Shown piece after piece: positions 9,895 through 20,028 of a stretch of DNA of 64,000 bases. The notes below the pieces were generated by a model that was given only the letters and a program-made list of their open reading frames with translations, ran no database searches and had not been told where the DNA came from. This stretch comes from Pisciglobus halotolerans (lineage in GTDB: Bacteria; Bacillota; Bacilli; Lactobacillales; Carnobacteriaceae). Made by a program: the position numbers and the translations under genes. The DNA lies in NCBI RefSeq assembly GCF_900113675.1, contig NZ_FOQE01000006.1, forward strand, positions 1-64,000. Reading direction: 5' to 3'. Each line of letters opens with the position of its first letter. The stretch's first letter is position 1.

Positions 9895-10054
9895 GTCTCT
9901 TATGAAAATACTAGGAGAGGTGAAAGAAGTCTTTTTTAGACTTATTTTTCGGACTTTAGTTGTAGAGGCAATTCATGCTTAAGCAGCTGTATTTTGATGA
10001 AAAAAGAGCTATACTGTTAGATGAGGAATAATAGCAAGAAGGAGGTTCGTATTA

Positions 10055-10789
10055 GTGAAGAATAGGTGGAGGGCTTTTTTATTCATTGAGGCTGTATTAG
10101 TATTATGGCTGATTTATCAAATTACAACACACCTTTTTATACTGGGAATGATCATTTTAGGGTTATTTATTTTTTTCTCGGTTCAAAGTAGCAAAAAAGA
10201 AAATAAAACTCCTTATTATTTAATTTCACTATTTTTGATTTTATTTTCATTATTTTCTTTGACATCTTTCTGGGTATTCCTTATTGTGAACGGTGTATGG
10301 TTATTATCAGAAGGAAAATCCCACTTAAAAAAAATGGATAACCGTCTTTTTAAACATGCGCCTTGGAATAAAAAAGACATGATCGTCGTAGATACAGTAG
10401 AAAAAATGCCTAAAAATGGGAAAAAAATAAAATATGAATGGCTTGGCAATACAAAAATAGGTGACCAAGTCTATGAGTGGGATGATATCAACCTTTCTGT
10501 TTTGGCTGGCGATACCATCATTGACTTAGGAAATACCTTTTTGCCCAAATCAGAAAACTTCGTCGTTTTGCGTAAAGGGTTTGGAAAAACAAGAATTCTT
10601 GTCCCAACTGGAACAGGGATTTTATTAGAGCACCATACTTTAAACGGAAAAGTTATATTTGAAGGAGAAACGATTTCCTTATCAAATGAGACTTTAAAAA
10701 TCTATAGTAAGGATTATGATGAGAGCACTAGAAAATTAAAGATCATTACCTCTGTTTTTCTAGGAGATCTGGAGGTGATCTCTGTATAA
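10055..10789 (+). CDS. liaF: LiaF-like membrane regulator
   Basis: LiaF family proteins restrain the LiaS kinase until the envelope is damaged. This 244-residue protein has about four hydrophobic segments in residues 5-90 (FIEAVLVLWLIYQITTHLF; YLISLFLILFSLFSLTSFWV) and a soluble C-terminal DUF2154-type beta domain at about residues 125-244 (YEWDDINLSVLAGDTIIDLG). The start is GTG with AAGGAGG about eight bases upstream. The stop overlaps the liaS start (TAATG), so the three genes form one operon. The gene name rests on the order liaF-liaS-liaR; VraT would be the staphylococcal equivalent. Confidence 0.9.
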   Translation: MKNRWRAFLFIEAVLVLWLIYQITTHLFILGMIILGLFIFFSVQSSKKENKTPYYLISLFLILFSLFSLTSFWVFLIVNGVWLLSEGKSHLKKMDNRLFKHAPWNKKDMIVVDTVEKMPKNGKKIKYEWLGNTKIGDQVYEWDDINLSVLAGDTIIDLGNTFLPKSENFVVLRKGFGKTRILVPTGTGILLEHHTLNGKVIFEGETISLSNETLKIYSKDYDESTRKLKIITSVFLGDLEVISV

Positions 10790-11877
10790 TGGGCAGAAAA
10801 TTAAAGACCTATTTTTTCCCGACTTTTTTGTTTATCTTTATCCTGCTTTTATTTATCACAATTTCGTTCAGCTATGCTTCCAATGATCATGAATGGTATT
10901 TAACGGTGTTTACTCATCGCTTTTTATACATCCCGTTTGTTTTTTATGAATTAGCAATAGCTGCCATCCTTTCAGGAATTCTGATTTTCTTTAGTTATTT
11001 TCGCTCTCGAAGACAAGCAGAAAAAATCCAACAAGCATTGGAAGATTTAGCTAAAGGAAACTACTATGCAGGTGAAAGTATCAGCAGGATCCCTTTAGAG
11101 GATTTTAAAGAAACTGTTGTGATCCAAAATATTAGTCGAGATGTCGTCACTATTCAGCAAAAGCTTATTCAGTTGTCTAAAGAAGTTCAAGAATACAGCA
11201 GTCAACCTTTGATGGTTGATCAACTGACAAAAGAGGAGATCTTGGAAAAAGAACGGCACCGGCTTGCAAGAGAACTTCATGATTCTGTCAGCCAACAATT
11301 ATTCGCAGCTATGATGATGTTGTCAGCATTAAGTGAACAGATGAAAGATGGCGATCCAGTTATTAAAAGCCAGCTGGAACGGGTGGAGATGATCATTAAT
11401 GAGTCTCAATCTGAAATGCGTGCATTGCTGCTACATTTGCGTCCTGTGAAATTAGAAGGTAAGAGTTTAAAAGATGGGATCGTGCAATTGTTAAAGGAAC
11501 TGCGCACAAAAATCCAAATGAAACTGACTTGGTCGATCGAAGATGTTTCCTTGCCAAAAGGAATAGAAGACCATCTTTTTCGGATTATCCAAGAGTTGCT
11601 GTCCAATACATTAAGACACAGTAAAGCAAAAGAATTGGAAGTTTATTTAGATCAAATTGATCAAACGATTTCTTTGCGTGTATTAGACGATGGTGTGGGA
11701 TTTGACCCAAACATAAAAAAAGCGGGTAGTTATGGTCTGGAAAACATCCGCGAAAGAGTTTCTGGCATGGGTGGGACATGCAAAATCATTAGTTTTAAAA
11801 ATAAAGGAACAAGTATAGAGATCAAAATACCGCTTGTAAAAGGAAGTGAAACGAATGATAAAGGTGTTATTAGTTGA
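10789..11877 (+). CDS. liaS: Sensor histidine kinase LiaS/VraS
   Basis: This membrane kinase senses cell-wall or membrane stress with LiaF and phosphorylates LiaR. The 362-residue protein has two N-terminal membrane helices (about residues 10-30 and 45-65) with a short external loop, as in the intramembrane-sensing family. A HAMP-like linker and a HisKA_3 domain follow, with phospho-acceptor H164 in [13 protein letters not shown]. The HATPase_c domain contains [11 protein letters not shown] (N box), DDGVGFDP (G1) and [12 protein letters not shown] (G2). It overlaps liaF by one base and liaR by 23 bases. Confidence 0.95.
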   Translation: MGRKLKTYFFPTFLFIFILLLFITISFSYASNDHEWYLTVFTHRFLYIPFVFYELAIAAILSGILIFFSYFRSRRQAEKIQQALEDLAKGNYYAGESISRIPLEDFKETVVIQNISRDVVTIQQKLIQLSKEVQEYSSQPLMVDQLTKEEILEKERHRLARELHDSVSQQLFAAMMMLSALSEQMKDGDPVIKSQLERVEMIINESQSEMRALLLHLRPVKLEGKSLKDGIVQLLKELRTKIQMKLTWSIEDVSLPKGIEDHLFRIIQELLSNTLRHSKAKELEVYLDQIDQTISLRVLDDGVGFDPNIKKAGSYGLENIRERVSGMGGTCKIISFKNKGTSIEIKIPLVKGSETNDKGVIS

Positions 11878-12487
11878 TGATCATGAAATGGTGAGATTAG
11901 GTGTTTCTTCTTATTTAATGGTTCAACCAGATATGGAAGTGGTCGGTGAGGCTGAAAATGGCCAAATAGGATTTGAAAAGGCTGTAGAGCTGCGACCAGA
12001 TATTATTCTGATGGATCTGGTCATGGATGAAATGGATGGCATAGCATCGACTAAAGCCATCTTGAAAGAATGGCCAGAAGCAAAAATCATTATTTTAACA
12101 AGTTTTATTGATGATGAGAAAGTCTATCCTGCTTTAGAAGCAGGAGCAGCCAGCTATATCTTGAAAACATCAACGGCCAGTGAGATAGCAGATGCTATTC
12201 GGTCTACATATCAAGGAGAAACGGTGTTAGAACCTGAAGTAACAGGTAAGATGATGGAACACTTTTCTAAGCAGCATCAGCCTCAGTTACATGACGAATT
12301 AACGAGTCGAGAACATGAGATTTTGCTGCTGATAGCCCAAGGGAAATCAAATCAAGAGATAGCAGATGAATTGTTTATTACACTAAAAACGGTTAAAACC
12401 CATGTATCAAATATACTGGCTAAATTAAACGTTGAAGATCGTACTCAAGCCACCATCTACGCTTTTAGAAATCAGTTGATTGAATAG
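11855..12487 (+). CDS. liaR: Response regulator LiaR/VraR
   Basis: This is a NarL/FixJ-family response regulator of 210 residues. The receiver domain has acidic pocket D8-D9, phospho-acceptor D54 ([14 protein letters not shown]), a conserved Thr/Ser in IIILTSF and Lys in SYILKTS. The C-terminal LuxR-type helix-turn-helix is [20 protein letters not shown] onward. ATG 11855 is chosen because the upstream GTG 11846 is only about two bases from the AGGA site. In enterococci, LiaR activates envelope genes and drives daptomycin resistance; that role here is family knowledge. Confidence 0.95.
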   Translation: MIKVLLVDDHEMVRLGVSSYLMVQPDMEVVGEAENGQIGFEKAVELRPDIILMDLVMDEMDGIASTKAILKEWPEAKIIILTSFIDDEKVYPALEAGAASYILKTSTASEIADAIRSTYQGETVLEPEVTGKMMEHFSKQHQPQLHDELTSREHEILLLIAQGKSNQEIADELFITLKTVKTHVSNILAKLNVEDRTQATIYAFRNQLIE

Positions 12488-12536
12488 GGGATTGTTTCTT
12501 TAAGTTGATTCATCCTCTTTGTCTGGTGAAAGCACG

Positions 12537-12570
12537 GTTACACTTTTTAGAAGTGTAATCTTATTTTATC
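12537..12570 (+). terminator. Probable liaFSR terminator
   Basis: TTACACTT pairs perfectly with AAGTGTAA around a four-base loop, followed by a T-rich tail (TCTTATTTTA). Confidence 0.55.
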
Positions 12571-12634
12571 TGTGCTAAACTAGTTGTAGTGAGGAAATGA
12601 GAGGAGGCAACACAGATTTATTCTGTGAATCATC

Positions 12635-12931
12635 ATGAAGATAACGATAAGCGATCAAGCTCAACAATGGTTTGAAGACGAGTTAGGAATTCCTGAAGGG
12701 TATGGTATCCGTTTTTTAGGGAAAGTATATGGGAAAACGGAAATCCATGAAGGCTTCTCAGTAGCAATGAATGTTGAAGAACCTGGTGGAGATTTGCTAG
12801 CATCCACAACCAAAGGTGGTATTTTATACTTCATCAATCATTCTGATGAATGGTTTTTTAGCGGACATGACTTAGAAGTAGATTTTGATCAAGAAAGAGA
12901 AGAACCAATTTACCACTTTCATGAGCAATAA
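12635..12931 (+). CDS. HesB/YneR-like protein lacking the IscA cysteines
   Basis: This 98-residue protein resembles the HesB-like YneR family (MKITISDQAQQWFEDELG; GYGIRFLGKVYGKTEIHEGF; DEWFFSGHDLEVDF). The fold is that of IscA/HesB iron-sulfur carriers, but no cysteine is present, so cluster binding by the classical three cysteines is impossible. Its function is unknown. An extended -10 (TG-C-TAAACT, about 12576-12584) lies upstream. It is convergent with rnjA and shares a bidirectional terminator. Confidence 0.85.
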   Translation: MKITISDQAQQWFEDELGIPEGYGIRFLGKVYGKTEIHEGFSVAMNVEEPGGDLLASTTKGGILYFINHSDEWFFSGHDLEVDFDQEREEPIYHFHEQ

Positions 12932-12951
12932 AAAAAAATAATAGACTTCAT

Positions 12952-12990
12952 AAAAAAAGGAATCCGGAAATTTTCCGGATTCCTTTTTTT
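12952..12990. terminator. Bidirectional terminator between the HesB-like gene and rnjA
   Basis: A stem of AAAGGAATCCGGAAA pairs with TTTTCCGGATTCCTTT and is flanked by A-run and T-run on the two sides, so it can stop transcription from both convergent genes. Confidence 0.9.
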
Positions 12991-12991
12991 A

Positions 12992-14662
12992 TTAAACTGG
13001 CATAATAATGGGTAGAATCATTGGGTTTCTTTCTGTACGTTCATATAAGAAAGGCTTTAATGATTGAATAATAGAAGTTTTGATCATTTGCTCAGTGACT
13101 TGTTCTTCTTTAAAGACTTTCTTTAAGTTTCTTGTCACGACTCTTTGGGCATCATGGATCAGCTGACCAGATTCTCTCATGTAAATAAAACCTCTTGAAA
13201 GAATATCCGGTCCGGCTAAAATAAGACGGGATTTAAAATCAACTGTTACAACTACGACCAACAAACCTTCTTCAGAAAGAAGTTTACGATCGCGTAACAC
13301 GATATTCCCGATATCTCCAATACCCTTGCCATCCACGTATACGTCTCCGGCTTCAAAGTGACCAGCTTGGCGCGCGGTGTCTTCTGTTAGCGCAAGGACG
13401 TCACCATTATTAAGAATAAAGCAATTGTCTTTCGGTACACCAACTTGTTGAGCCAATCCTGTGTGGATCTTCAACATACGATATTCTCCGTGAACAGGAA
13501 CAAAGTATTTAGGTTTCATCAAACGCAACATCAATTTTTGTTCTTGTTGACCGCCATGTCCAGAAGTATGAATATTGTTGACTTTGCCATGAACGACGTT
13601 GGCGCCGGCTTCAGTCAGCAAGTTGATCAAACGATTGACGCTTGTCGTATTACCTGGAATAGGTGAGCTGGAGAAAATAACTGTGTCTCCAGGCAGAATA
13701 GAGATCTGGCGATGCGTACCATTTGCTATTCTGCTTAAAGCAGCCATAGGTTCCCCTTGAGAACCAGTACATAAAATAATGGTTTCTTCAGCAGGAAGCT
13801 TATTGATTTCTCTTGGTTCTACAAAAGTATCTTCTGGAGCTGTAATATAACCTAATTCTTTCCCAGTTTTTACTGAGGATTCCATGCTCCGACCAAATAC
13901 AGCGATTTTTCTACCAGTTTTGATAGCAGCATTGGCCACTTGTTGAATACGCGAAATGTTTGAAGCGAATGTGGCAAAGATGATTCTGCCTTCAACTTTT
14001 TGCATGATATTTGCAATGGAATCGCCAACGATTTGTTCAGATTGAGTAAAGGTTGGAACTTCAGCATTTGTACTATCTGAAAGTAGAGCTAAAACGCCTT
14101 CTTCACCGATCTTAGCTATTTTATGCAAGTTAGCCGGCAATCCGACAGGCGTAAAGTCAAATTTATAGTCTCCTGTTAGAACGATGTTGCCTGGCGGTGT
14201 TTTTACAACAACACCAAATGCTTCTGGAATACTATGAGTGGTTCGGTAAAAGCTCACACTGGTTTTTCTAAACTTGATTACATCATCTTCACGAATTTCA
14301 TGAAGTTCTGCATCTCGTAACAATCCTCGCTCATTCAATTTATTTTTGATCAGTGCTAACGCTAACGGACCAGCATAAATTGGGATATTCGCTTGTTGTA
14401 AAAGGAAAGGGATCCCACCGATATGGTCTTCGTGACCATGAGTAATGAATAAACCTTTCACTTTATTGATGTTTTGAACAATATAACTATAATCGGGAAT
14501 GACATAATCAATACCTAGCAAATCATCTTCAGGGAATTTTATTCCTGCATCTAAAAGAATAATCTCATCCTGAAATTGAACGCCGTAAGTATTTTTCCCG
14601 ATCTCATCTAATCCCCCTATCGCAAAAACGGCAGCTTCATTATTTTTGATATTTGGTTTCAT
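12992..14662 (-). CDS. rnjA: Ribonuclease J1
   Basis: RNase J1 is a 5'-to-3' exoribonuclease and endonuclease of the metallo-beta-lactamase/beta-CASP family, central to mRNA decay and rRNA maturation. The 556-residue protein has an intact metal motif H75-G-H77-E-D79-H80, [16 protein letters not shown] and a C-terminal domain ending MILPIIMPV. Assignment as J1 rests on its place directly after rpoY (the rpoY stop abuts this ATG), as in Bacillus subtilis ykzG-rnjA, and on the complete metal site. A second RNase J at 50148 is J2. Confidence 0.96.
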   Translation of the reverse strand: MKPNIKNNEAAVFAIGGLDEIGKNTYGVQFQDEIILLDAGIKFPEDDLLGIDYVIPDYSYIVQNINKVKGLFITHGHEDHIGGIPFLLQQANIPIYAGPLALALIKNKLNERGLLRDAELHEIREDDVIKFRKTSVSFYRTTHSIPEAFGVVVKTPPGNIVLTGDYKFDFTPVGLPANLHKIAKIGEEGVLALLSDSTNAEVPTFTQSEQIVGDSIANIMQKVEGRIIFATFASNISRIQQVANAAIKTGRKIAVFGRSMESSVKTGKELGYITAPEDTFVEPREINKLPAEETIILCTGSQGEPMAALSRIANGTHRQISILPGDTVIFSSSPIPGNTTSVNRLINLLTEAGANVVHGKVNNIHTSGHGGQQEQKLMLRLMKPKYFVPVHGEYRMLKIHTGLAQQVGVPKDNCFILNNGDVLALTEDTARQAGHFEAGDVYVDGKGIGDIGNIVLRDRKLLSEEGLLVVVVTVDFKSRLILAGPDILSRGFIYMRESGQLIHDAQRVVTRNLKKVFKEEQVTEQMIKTSIIQSLKPFLYERTERNPMILPIIMPV

Positions 14663-14878
14663 CTAGTTGAACTCCGTTAATTTGAAATCAGGACTTTTTT
14701 GTTCATAAGCCAAATATTTTTCATCTAAAAGTTGAACGTATTCGATATTGTAGGGGGTATTTTGTTCAACTAAATAGCGTGCTTCTACAGCGCTCTCTGT
14801 TTCAATATATAAAGCTTTCGTTTTTTCTCTTTTTGGGTTGGAAATTTTGTCTTCTTGATAAGTGACTTTAAAAATCAT
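14663..14878 (-). CDS. rpoY: RNA polymerase epsilon subunit RpoY
   Basis: This 71-residue protein matches the DUF1447/YkzG family ([41 protein letters not shown]-terminal [10 protein letters not shown]). The family is a small subunit of Firmicute RNA polymerase. GGAGAGAAAAAA precedes the ATG on the minus strand. Its stop directly abuts the rnjA start, so the two are translationally linked. Confidence 0.95.
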   Translation of the reverse strand: MIFKVTYQEDKISNPKREKTKALYIETESAVEARYLVEQNTPYNIEYVQLLDEKYLAYEQKSPDFKLTEFN

Positions 14879-15202
14879 TTTTTTCTCTCCTTTGATGATT
14901 CAATTTTGTTTTTCGCGTCGTCATGTACGGGGTAAAACATACCTGTATAGATAAAAAGCGAAGCAGTTCTCTCCAAACGATGTCAATATGGAGCAGATAC
15001 TGAAACGCAAAAACAAGTTTTATAAATGAATAGAATCTTCTCTTCATTAATAACGCATCATTATTTTTCCCGAACTTTTTGTTGCAGCTTACCGCAACGG
15101 CTATCATTAGTTTAACACAATTTGGTGATGAAGTATAGAAGTTAACTTTTGCTCCTCTTCCTTAAAAAGAAGGACATTTGCACTTCTTTATTGTAAATTG
15201 TT
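14879..15202. other. Divergent intergenic region rpoY / HAD gene
   Basis: These 324 bases hold the rpoY-rnjA leader on the minus strand and the upstream region of the HAD gene on the plus strand. An inverted pair GTTGC/GCAAC (about 15082-15099) is visible. An open frame of 79 codons on the minus strand lacks a ribosome site and family resemblance, so it was not called. Confidence 0.5.
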
Positions 15203-15231
15203 TTGCTTATCCTTCGTTTGTTCGCTAAAAT
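15203..15231 (+). promoter_or_regulatory. Promoter of the HAD phosphatase gene
   Basis: TTGCTT (15203-15208), 17 bp and TAAAAT (15226-15231). The longest possible reading frame would begin inside this -35, supporting a downstream translation start. Confidence 0.55.
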
Positions 15232-15274
15232 AAAAGCGGTTAATCAAATTTTGAGAGGCAGGTACGTATTGGTA

Positions 15275-16057
15275 ATGAAAAGCAAAATGATTTTTTTTGA
15301 TATTGATGGAACACTCCTTGATGACAGTAAACAAGTTTTGCCGAGTACAAAAGCAGCTATTCGGGAATTAGAAGCAAATGGTCATCAGGTCGTCATTGCA
15401 ACTGGAAGAAACCTGTCTATGGCGAGAATCGTTATTGAAGAATTGGAACTAAAGCATTACATTGTCTGTAATGGAGCTGCCGGCTATTTTGATCATGAGA
15501 TGATCTACGAAAATCCATTGGATAGGTACGAACTAGATCGCTTAATACAGCTAGCTGACAAAAATGGTCATGGCTTAGCCTATGAAACGCCTGAAAAAGT
15601 TAGAAGAAGAACGGAAGAAGCGGGAGCTAGAATGGAATCAGCTATGCGAGAAGTTGGTTTTGGTGTTCCTGAATATGATCGTGACTTCTATCAACATCAT
15701 TCTCTTGTTCAAGCCTTGTTGTTTTATAGAGAAGAAGAAAAAGGAGACTACGAAAATGGACAGTTTTCGAAATTTCGATTTGTCCGTTGGAACGAAAATG
15801 GGGTAGACGTGTTGCCGCATGATGGATCTAAAGCAAACACAGTGATGCATTTTGCGAAGAAAAAAGGATTCAATAGAGAAGACACGATTGCTTTTGGAGA
15901 CGGTATGAACGATGAGGAAATGCTGACCAAGGTAGGAACAGGAGTAGCCATGGGAAATGCATTGGAATCGATCAAGCTGAGAGCAGACAGGACAACTGCT
16001 TCCAACAACGAAGATGGTATCGCACTTGCGTTAAAAGAGCTTGAACTTATCTCATAG
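15275..16057 (+). CDS. Cof-type HAD superfamily phosphatase
   Basis: This is a haloacid dehalogenase-type hydrolase of the Cof/YwpJ group, probably acting on sugar phosphates or flavin/nucleotide phosphates. The 260-residue protein shows motif I FFDIDGTLLD (nucleophile Asp), motif II VIATGRN, a C2B cap (about residues 80-180) and motif IV FGDGMNDEEML. ATG 15275 gives MKSKMIFFDIDG. TTG 15269 is an alternative because AGAGGCAGG at 15254-15262 sits somewhat far from the ATG. It is convergent with def, with a shared terminator. Confidence 0.9.
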   Translation: MKSKMIFFDIDGTLLDDSKQVLPSTKAAIRELEANGHQVVIATGRNLSMARIVIEELELKHYIVCNGAAGYFDHEMIYENPLDRYELDRLIQLADKNGHGLAYETPEKVRRRTEEAGARMESAMREVGFGVPEYDRDFYQHHSLVQALLFYREEEKGDYENGQFSKFRFVRWNENGVDVLPHDGSKANTVMHFAKKKGFNREDTIAFGDGMNDEEMLTKVGTGVAMGNALESIKLRADRTTASNNEDGIALALKELELIS

Positions 16058-16095
16058 AAAATAATTTCATAATAAGTTTGAAAAAATCCCATCAT

Positions 16096-16125
16096 AAAAA
16101 GCCGAGATGTTTGTCTCGGCTCTTT
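16096..16125. terminator. Bidirectional terminator between the HAD gene and def
   Basis: AGCCGAGA pairs with TCTCGGCT around a six-base loop, with an A-run before and T-rich bases after. Confidence 0.85.
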
Positions 16126-16146
16126 ATTGTTTGTGGGTTTATTATA

Positions 16147-16710
16147 TTAAGAAATAACATCCATACCTTCTTCAAGGTAGTAAGGAGATTCTTCATTGAT
16201 ATGATCATAAAACATGATGCCGTTTATATGGTCGATTTCGTGTTGGACAACGATAGCAGGATAGTTTTTCAATCGTTTTTTATGTTTGTTGCCTTCTAAA
16301 TCATAATAAGTCACCGTTACTCGACTGTGTCTTGGAACGTATCCAGGAACATCTCGGTCCACAGATAAACATCCTTCTCCTTCAGCAAGACAAGCATTTT
16401 GAACGGAATGGCTAACAATTTTCGGGTTGATCATAACAGTACTTAAAATGGGTTCATCTATGCCTTCTTCTATACCAGGGATATGAACAGCAATCATACG
16501 AATAGATTGATTAACCTGAGGAGCAGCTAATCCTACACCAGCTCTTAGTTGGTATTTTTCTGCCAATTCAGGATCTTGACTATTGATCAAAAATGTCAAC
16601 ATATCTTTGCCAAGTTGTTTGACTTCCGGTGAAACTGGAATAGGCAGCTCTTCTGCTGTCAAACGCAATGTCGGATGCCCTTCTTTAATTATATCTTTCA
16701 TAGTAATCAT
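16147..16710 (-). CDS. def: Peptide deformylase (type 2)
   Basis: Peptide deformylase removes the formyl group from nascent proteins using a bound metal ion. At 187 residues with an extended N-terminal region, it fits the Gram-positive type 2 class. The three family motifs are present: [13 protein letters not shown] (metal Cys) and [12 protein letters not shown] (two metal His and catalytic Glu). ATG 16710 has GAGG seven bases upstream; a second ATG three codons in is also possible. Confidence 0.97.
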   Translation of the reverse strand: MITMKDIIKEGHPTLRLTAEELPIPVSPEVKQLGKDMLTFLINSQDPELAEKYQLRAGVGLAAPQVNQSIRMIAVHIPGIEEGIDEPILSTVMINPKIVSHSVQNACLAEGEGCLSVDRDVPGYVPRHSRVTVTYYDLEGNKHKKRLKNYPAIVVQHEIDHINGIMFYDHINEESPYYLEEGMDVIS

Positions 16711-16771
16711 TTTACTGCCTCGCTCCTATCATTCTTTCCAAAAACGCTAACTTTTTATCTATAACTACTCT

Positions 16772-16800
16772 ATTTTAACAAAAAAAAGAAGATATTGCAC
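16772..16800 (-). promoter_or_regulatory. Candidate def promoter
   Basis: On the minus strand an extended -10, TG-T-TAAAAT (hexamer at 16772-16777), lies 17 bp from a weak -35, GTGCAA. Confidence 0.45.
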
Positions 16801-16887
16801 GTTGAAAAAAAGCTTTCTTTCTGATAGAGATTATGAGATAATGGTGTGCAAAAAGTTAGTATGTTTTCATTTGATGGAGGTACCTTT

Positions 16888-18234
16888 ATGGTTGAGACTA
16901 AAAAATATATTGCATCTATTTACCAGCTGACATGTGAACGAGACGAGTATCAGCCAGAATTTTTACAAGCCGTTAAAGAATTTTTAGATACGATTGAACC
17001 GGCATTAGACAAACATCCAGAATGGATCGATCAAAATATTTTAGGAAGAATCCTTGAACCAGAAAAGATTCTTCAATTTAGAGTTCCTTGGGTAACAGAC
17101 GAAGGAAAAGCAGAAGTCAATCGCGGTTTTCGTGTACAGTTCAATTCGGCGATCGGTCCATATAAAGGTGGTTTGCGATTTCATCCAACGGTTAACCAAA
17201 GCATTATCAAGTTTCTTGGGTTTGAACAGATTTTTAAAAATAGCTTAACGGGATTGCCGATTGGCGGCGGAAAAGGCGGCAGTGACTTTAACCCTAAAGG
17301 AAAATCTGATGCAGAAATCATGCGTTTTTGTCAAAGTTTTATGACTGAACTGCAAAAGTATATCGGGCCTGACATCGATGTGCCTGCTGGAGATATAGGA
17401 GTAGGGGCTAGAGAAATCGGCTATTTATTTGGGCAATATAAAAGATTGAATGGCTTTCAGAATGGCGTCTTGACTGGCAAACCTCTATTATATGGTGGAA
17501 GTTTAGGCCGGACAGAAGCAACTGGCTATGGATTAGTTTATTTTACTAAAGCGATGATCGAAGATGCAGGAAAATCTTTTAAAGGACAAAAAGTCATGGT
17601 TTCAGGTAGCGGCAATGTAGCTCAGTATGCAATTGAAAAAGTCACTGCATTCGGCGGAACAGTTATTGGCTGTTCTGATTCAAATGGCTATATTATCGAT
17701 GAAAAAGGGATTCGCTTAGAAACCATTAAACACCTCAAAGAAGTAAAGAGGGAAAGAATAAAAGAATACGCAGAGATTCATCGCGAAGCGAACTATTATG
17801 AAGGAAATATCTGGGATCACGAGATTGCTTTTGATATTGCTCTTCCTTGTGCAACGCAAAATGAAATCATGAAAGAACAAGCAGAGAAATTAATTGCACA
17901 AGGCGTTTTTGCTGTTGCAGAAGGGGCTAACATGCCAAGTGACCTGGATAGCATTCAGCTGTACAAAAAAGCTGGGTTATTATATGGACCGGCTAAGGCT
18001 GCGAATGCAGGAGGAGTAGCAGTTTCAGCTTTAGAGATGAGCCAGAACAGTCAACGTCTGAGCTGGTCCTTTGAAGAAGTAGATAGTCAACTGAAAGAGA
18101 TCATGCAGCAAATCTATCAAAAAGTTAGAGATACAGCTGCTCAATACGGATATCCTGGAGATTTTACATTAGGAGCAAACATTGCTGGATTTGAAAAAGT
18201 TGCTCAAGCTATGTTGACGCAAGGCATCATTTAA
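16888..18234 (+). CDS. gdhA: NADP-specific glutamate dehydrogenase
   Basis: This enzyme reductively aminates 2-oxoglutarate to glutamate. The 448-residue length is typical of hexameric bacterial NADPH enzymes. Substrate motifs are GPYKGGLRFHP and LPIGGGKGGSDFNPKGKS (catalytic Lys); the dinucleotide-binding domain has GSGNVAQYAIEK. ATG 16888 has GGAGG (16875-16879) upstream; the longer frame from 16846 has no ribosome site. It is a single-gene unit ending in a complex hairpin. Confidence 0.96.
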   Translation: MVETKKYIASIYQLTCERDEYQPEFLQAVKEFLDTIEPALDKHPEWIDQNILGRILEPEKILQFRVPWVTDEGKAEVNRGFRVQFNSAIGPYKGGLRFHPTVNQSIIKFLGFEQIFKNSLTGLPIGGGKGGSDFNPKGKSDAEIMRFCQSFMTELQKYIGPDIDVPAGDIGVGAREIGYLFGQYKRLNGFQNGVLTGKPLLYGGSLGRTEATGYGLVYFTKAMIEDAGKSFKGQKVMVSGSGNVAQYAIEKVTAFGGTVIGCSDSNGYIIDEKGIRLETIKHLKEVKRERIKEYAEIHREANYYEGNIWDHEIAFDIALPCATQNEIMKEQAEKLIAQGVFAVAEGANMPSDLDSIQLYKKAGLLYGPAKAANAGGVAVSALEMSQNSQRLSWSFEEVDSQLKEIMQQIYQKVRDTAAQYGYPGDFTLGANIAGFEKVAQAMLTQGII

Positions 18235-18250
18235 ATGAAATGAATAGATA

Positions 18251-18338
18251 AAAAAGGATCAGTATCTAGGTGTACAGTCCCCAAAAAGTAAGAATGAAAA
18301 ATTCCAACTTACGGGGCAGCTTAGATACGGTCCTTTTT
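18251..18338 (+). terminator. Compound hairpin terminator of gdhA
   Basis: The outer stem pairs AAAAAGGA with TCCTTTTT and GTATCTA with TAGATAC. The inner stem pairs CCCC and GTAAG with CTTAC and GGGG, with bulges. A T-run forms the right outer arm. It is larger than an ordinary terminator. Confidence 0.75.
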
Positions 18339-18795
18339 GATTTGCAAAAAGATAGATGAGATAGCAAATGGACTATATAAAAGATAGCTTAGATTCTGAA
18401 GAAGTTTGCGCTGCTGCTTTTTGAATGAAAGGATTGGACCCGTGCTTTGCGACATTGACCATGATTGAAAGGTGATTTTTACATAAAATATAAAATACAA
18501 AATTGTACTACTTAAAAAAACGAAAAAAGCAGAAGGGTAAAAGGATTCTTGTGAAAAATAGGAAAATAACGAAACAGAAGTGTTACAGTTTTTTAGCAAT
18601 TATATAACAGTTTTTCATTTAAAAAGTATTTTTCGTTCTGTCTGTTTGTTAGCCGTGATTTAAAAAATGCAATGCGGATATGAATGCAAAAGGGGAAGAA
18701 AAAGCGCTGTGCTGCTTATTTTTGAGGAAAATAAAAAGGGAATGATGAGAATAAAATGAAAAAAAGCAGAGGATAATAAAAAAAATAGTAACGGC
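18339..18795. other. AT-rich non-coding region upstream of pdh
   Basis: No supported gene lies in these 457 bases. The plus strand is A-rich. A 92-codon frame on the minus strand (18321-18599) has no ribosome site or recognisable domain and ends inside the gdhA terminator. The region may hold long-range regulatory sites for pdh, but none was identified. Confidence 0.5.
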
Positions 18796-18871
18796 TTGCA
18801 AAATCAGCGGAACCGTGGTAAATTTGTAAGGTAAACGATGTAGATTAATACAGTTTAATGAACTGTGTTAA
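18796..18871 (+). promoter_or_regulatory. pdh operon promoter with downstream inverted repeat
   Basis: TTGCAA (18796-18801), a 17-bp spacer and an extended -10, TGG-TAAATT (-10 at 18819-18824). An inverted repeat follows at 18845-18871: TTAATACAGTT and AACTGTGTTAA, 10 of 11 positions matching, with a five-base spacer. It would start about 15-20 bases into the transcript and could be an operator or an RNA hairpin. Confidence 0.65.
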
Positions 18872-18895
18872 CAATAAACTACACAAGGAACCTAA

Positions 18896-20026
<1,131 letters not shown>

Positions 20027-20028
20027 TC

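Noticed and set aside
12635-12931. HesB-like gene as a functional IscA iron-sulfur carrier
   Set aside because: The protein has no cysteine, so classical cluster ligation is excluded.
14868-15107. 79-codon minus-strand frame before rpoY
   Set aside because: Overlaps the rpoY start and leader, lacks a ribosome site and resembles no family.
18321-18599. 92-codon open frame on the minus strand downstream of gdhA
   Set aside because: No ribosome site or domain; its end lies in the gdhA terminator; hydrophobic composition follows from A/T-rich DNA.
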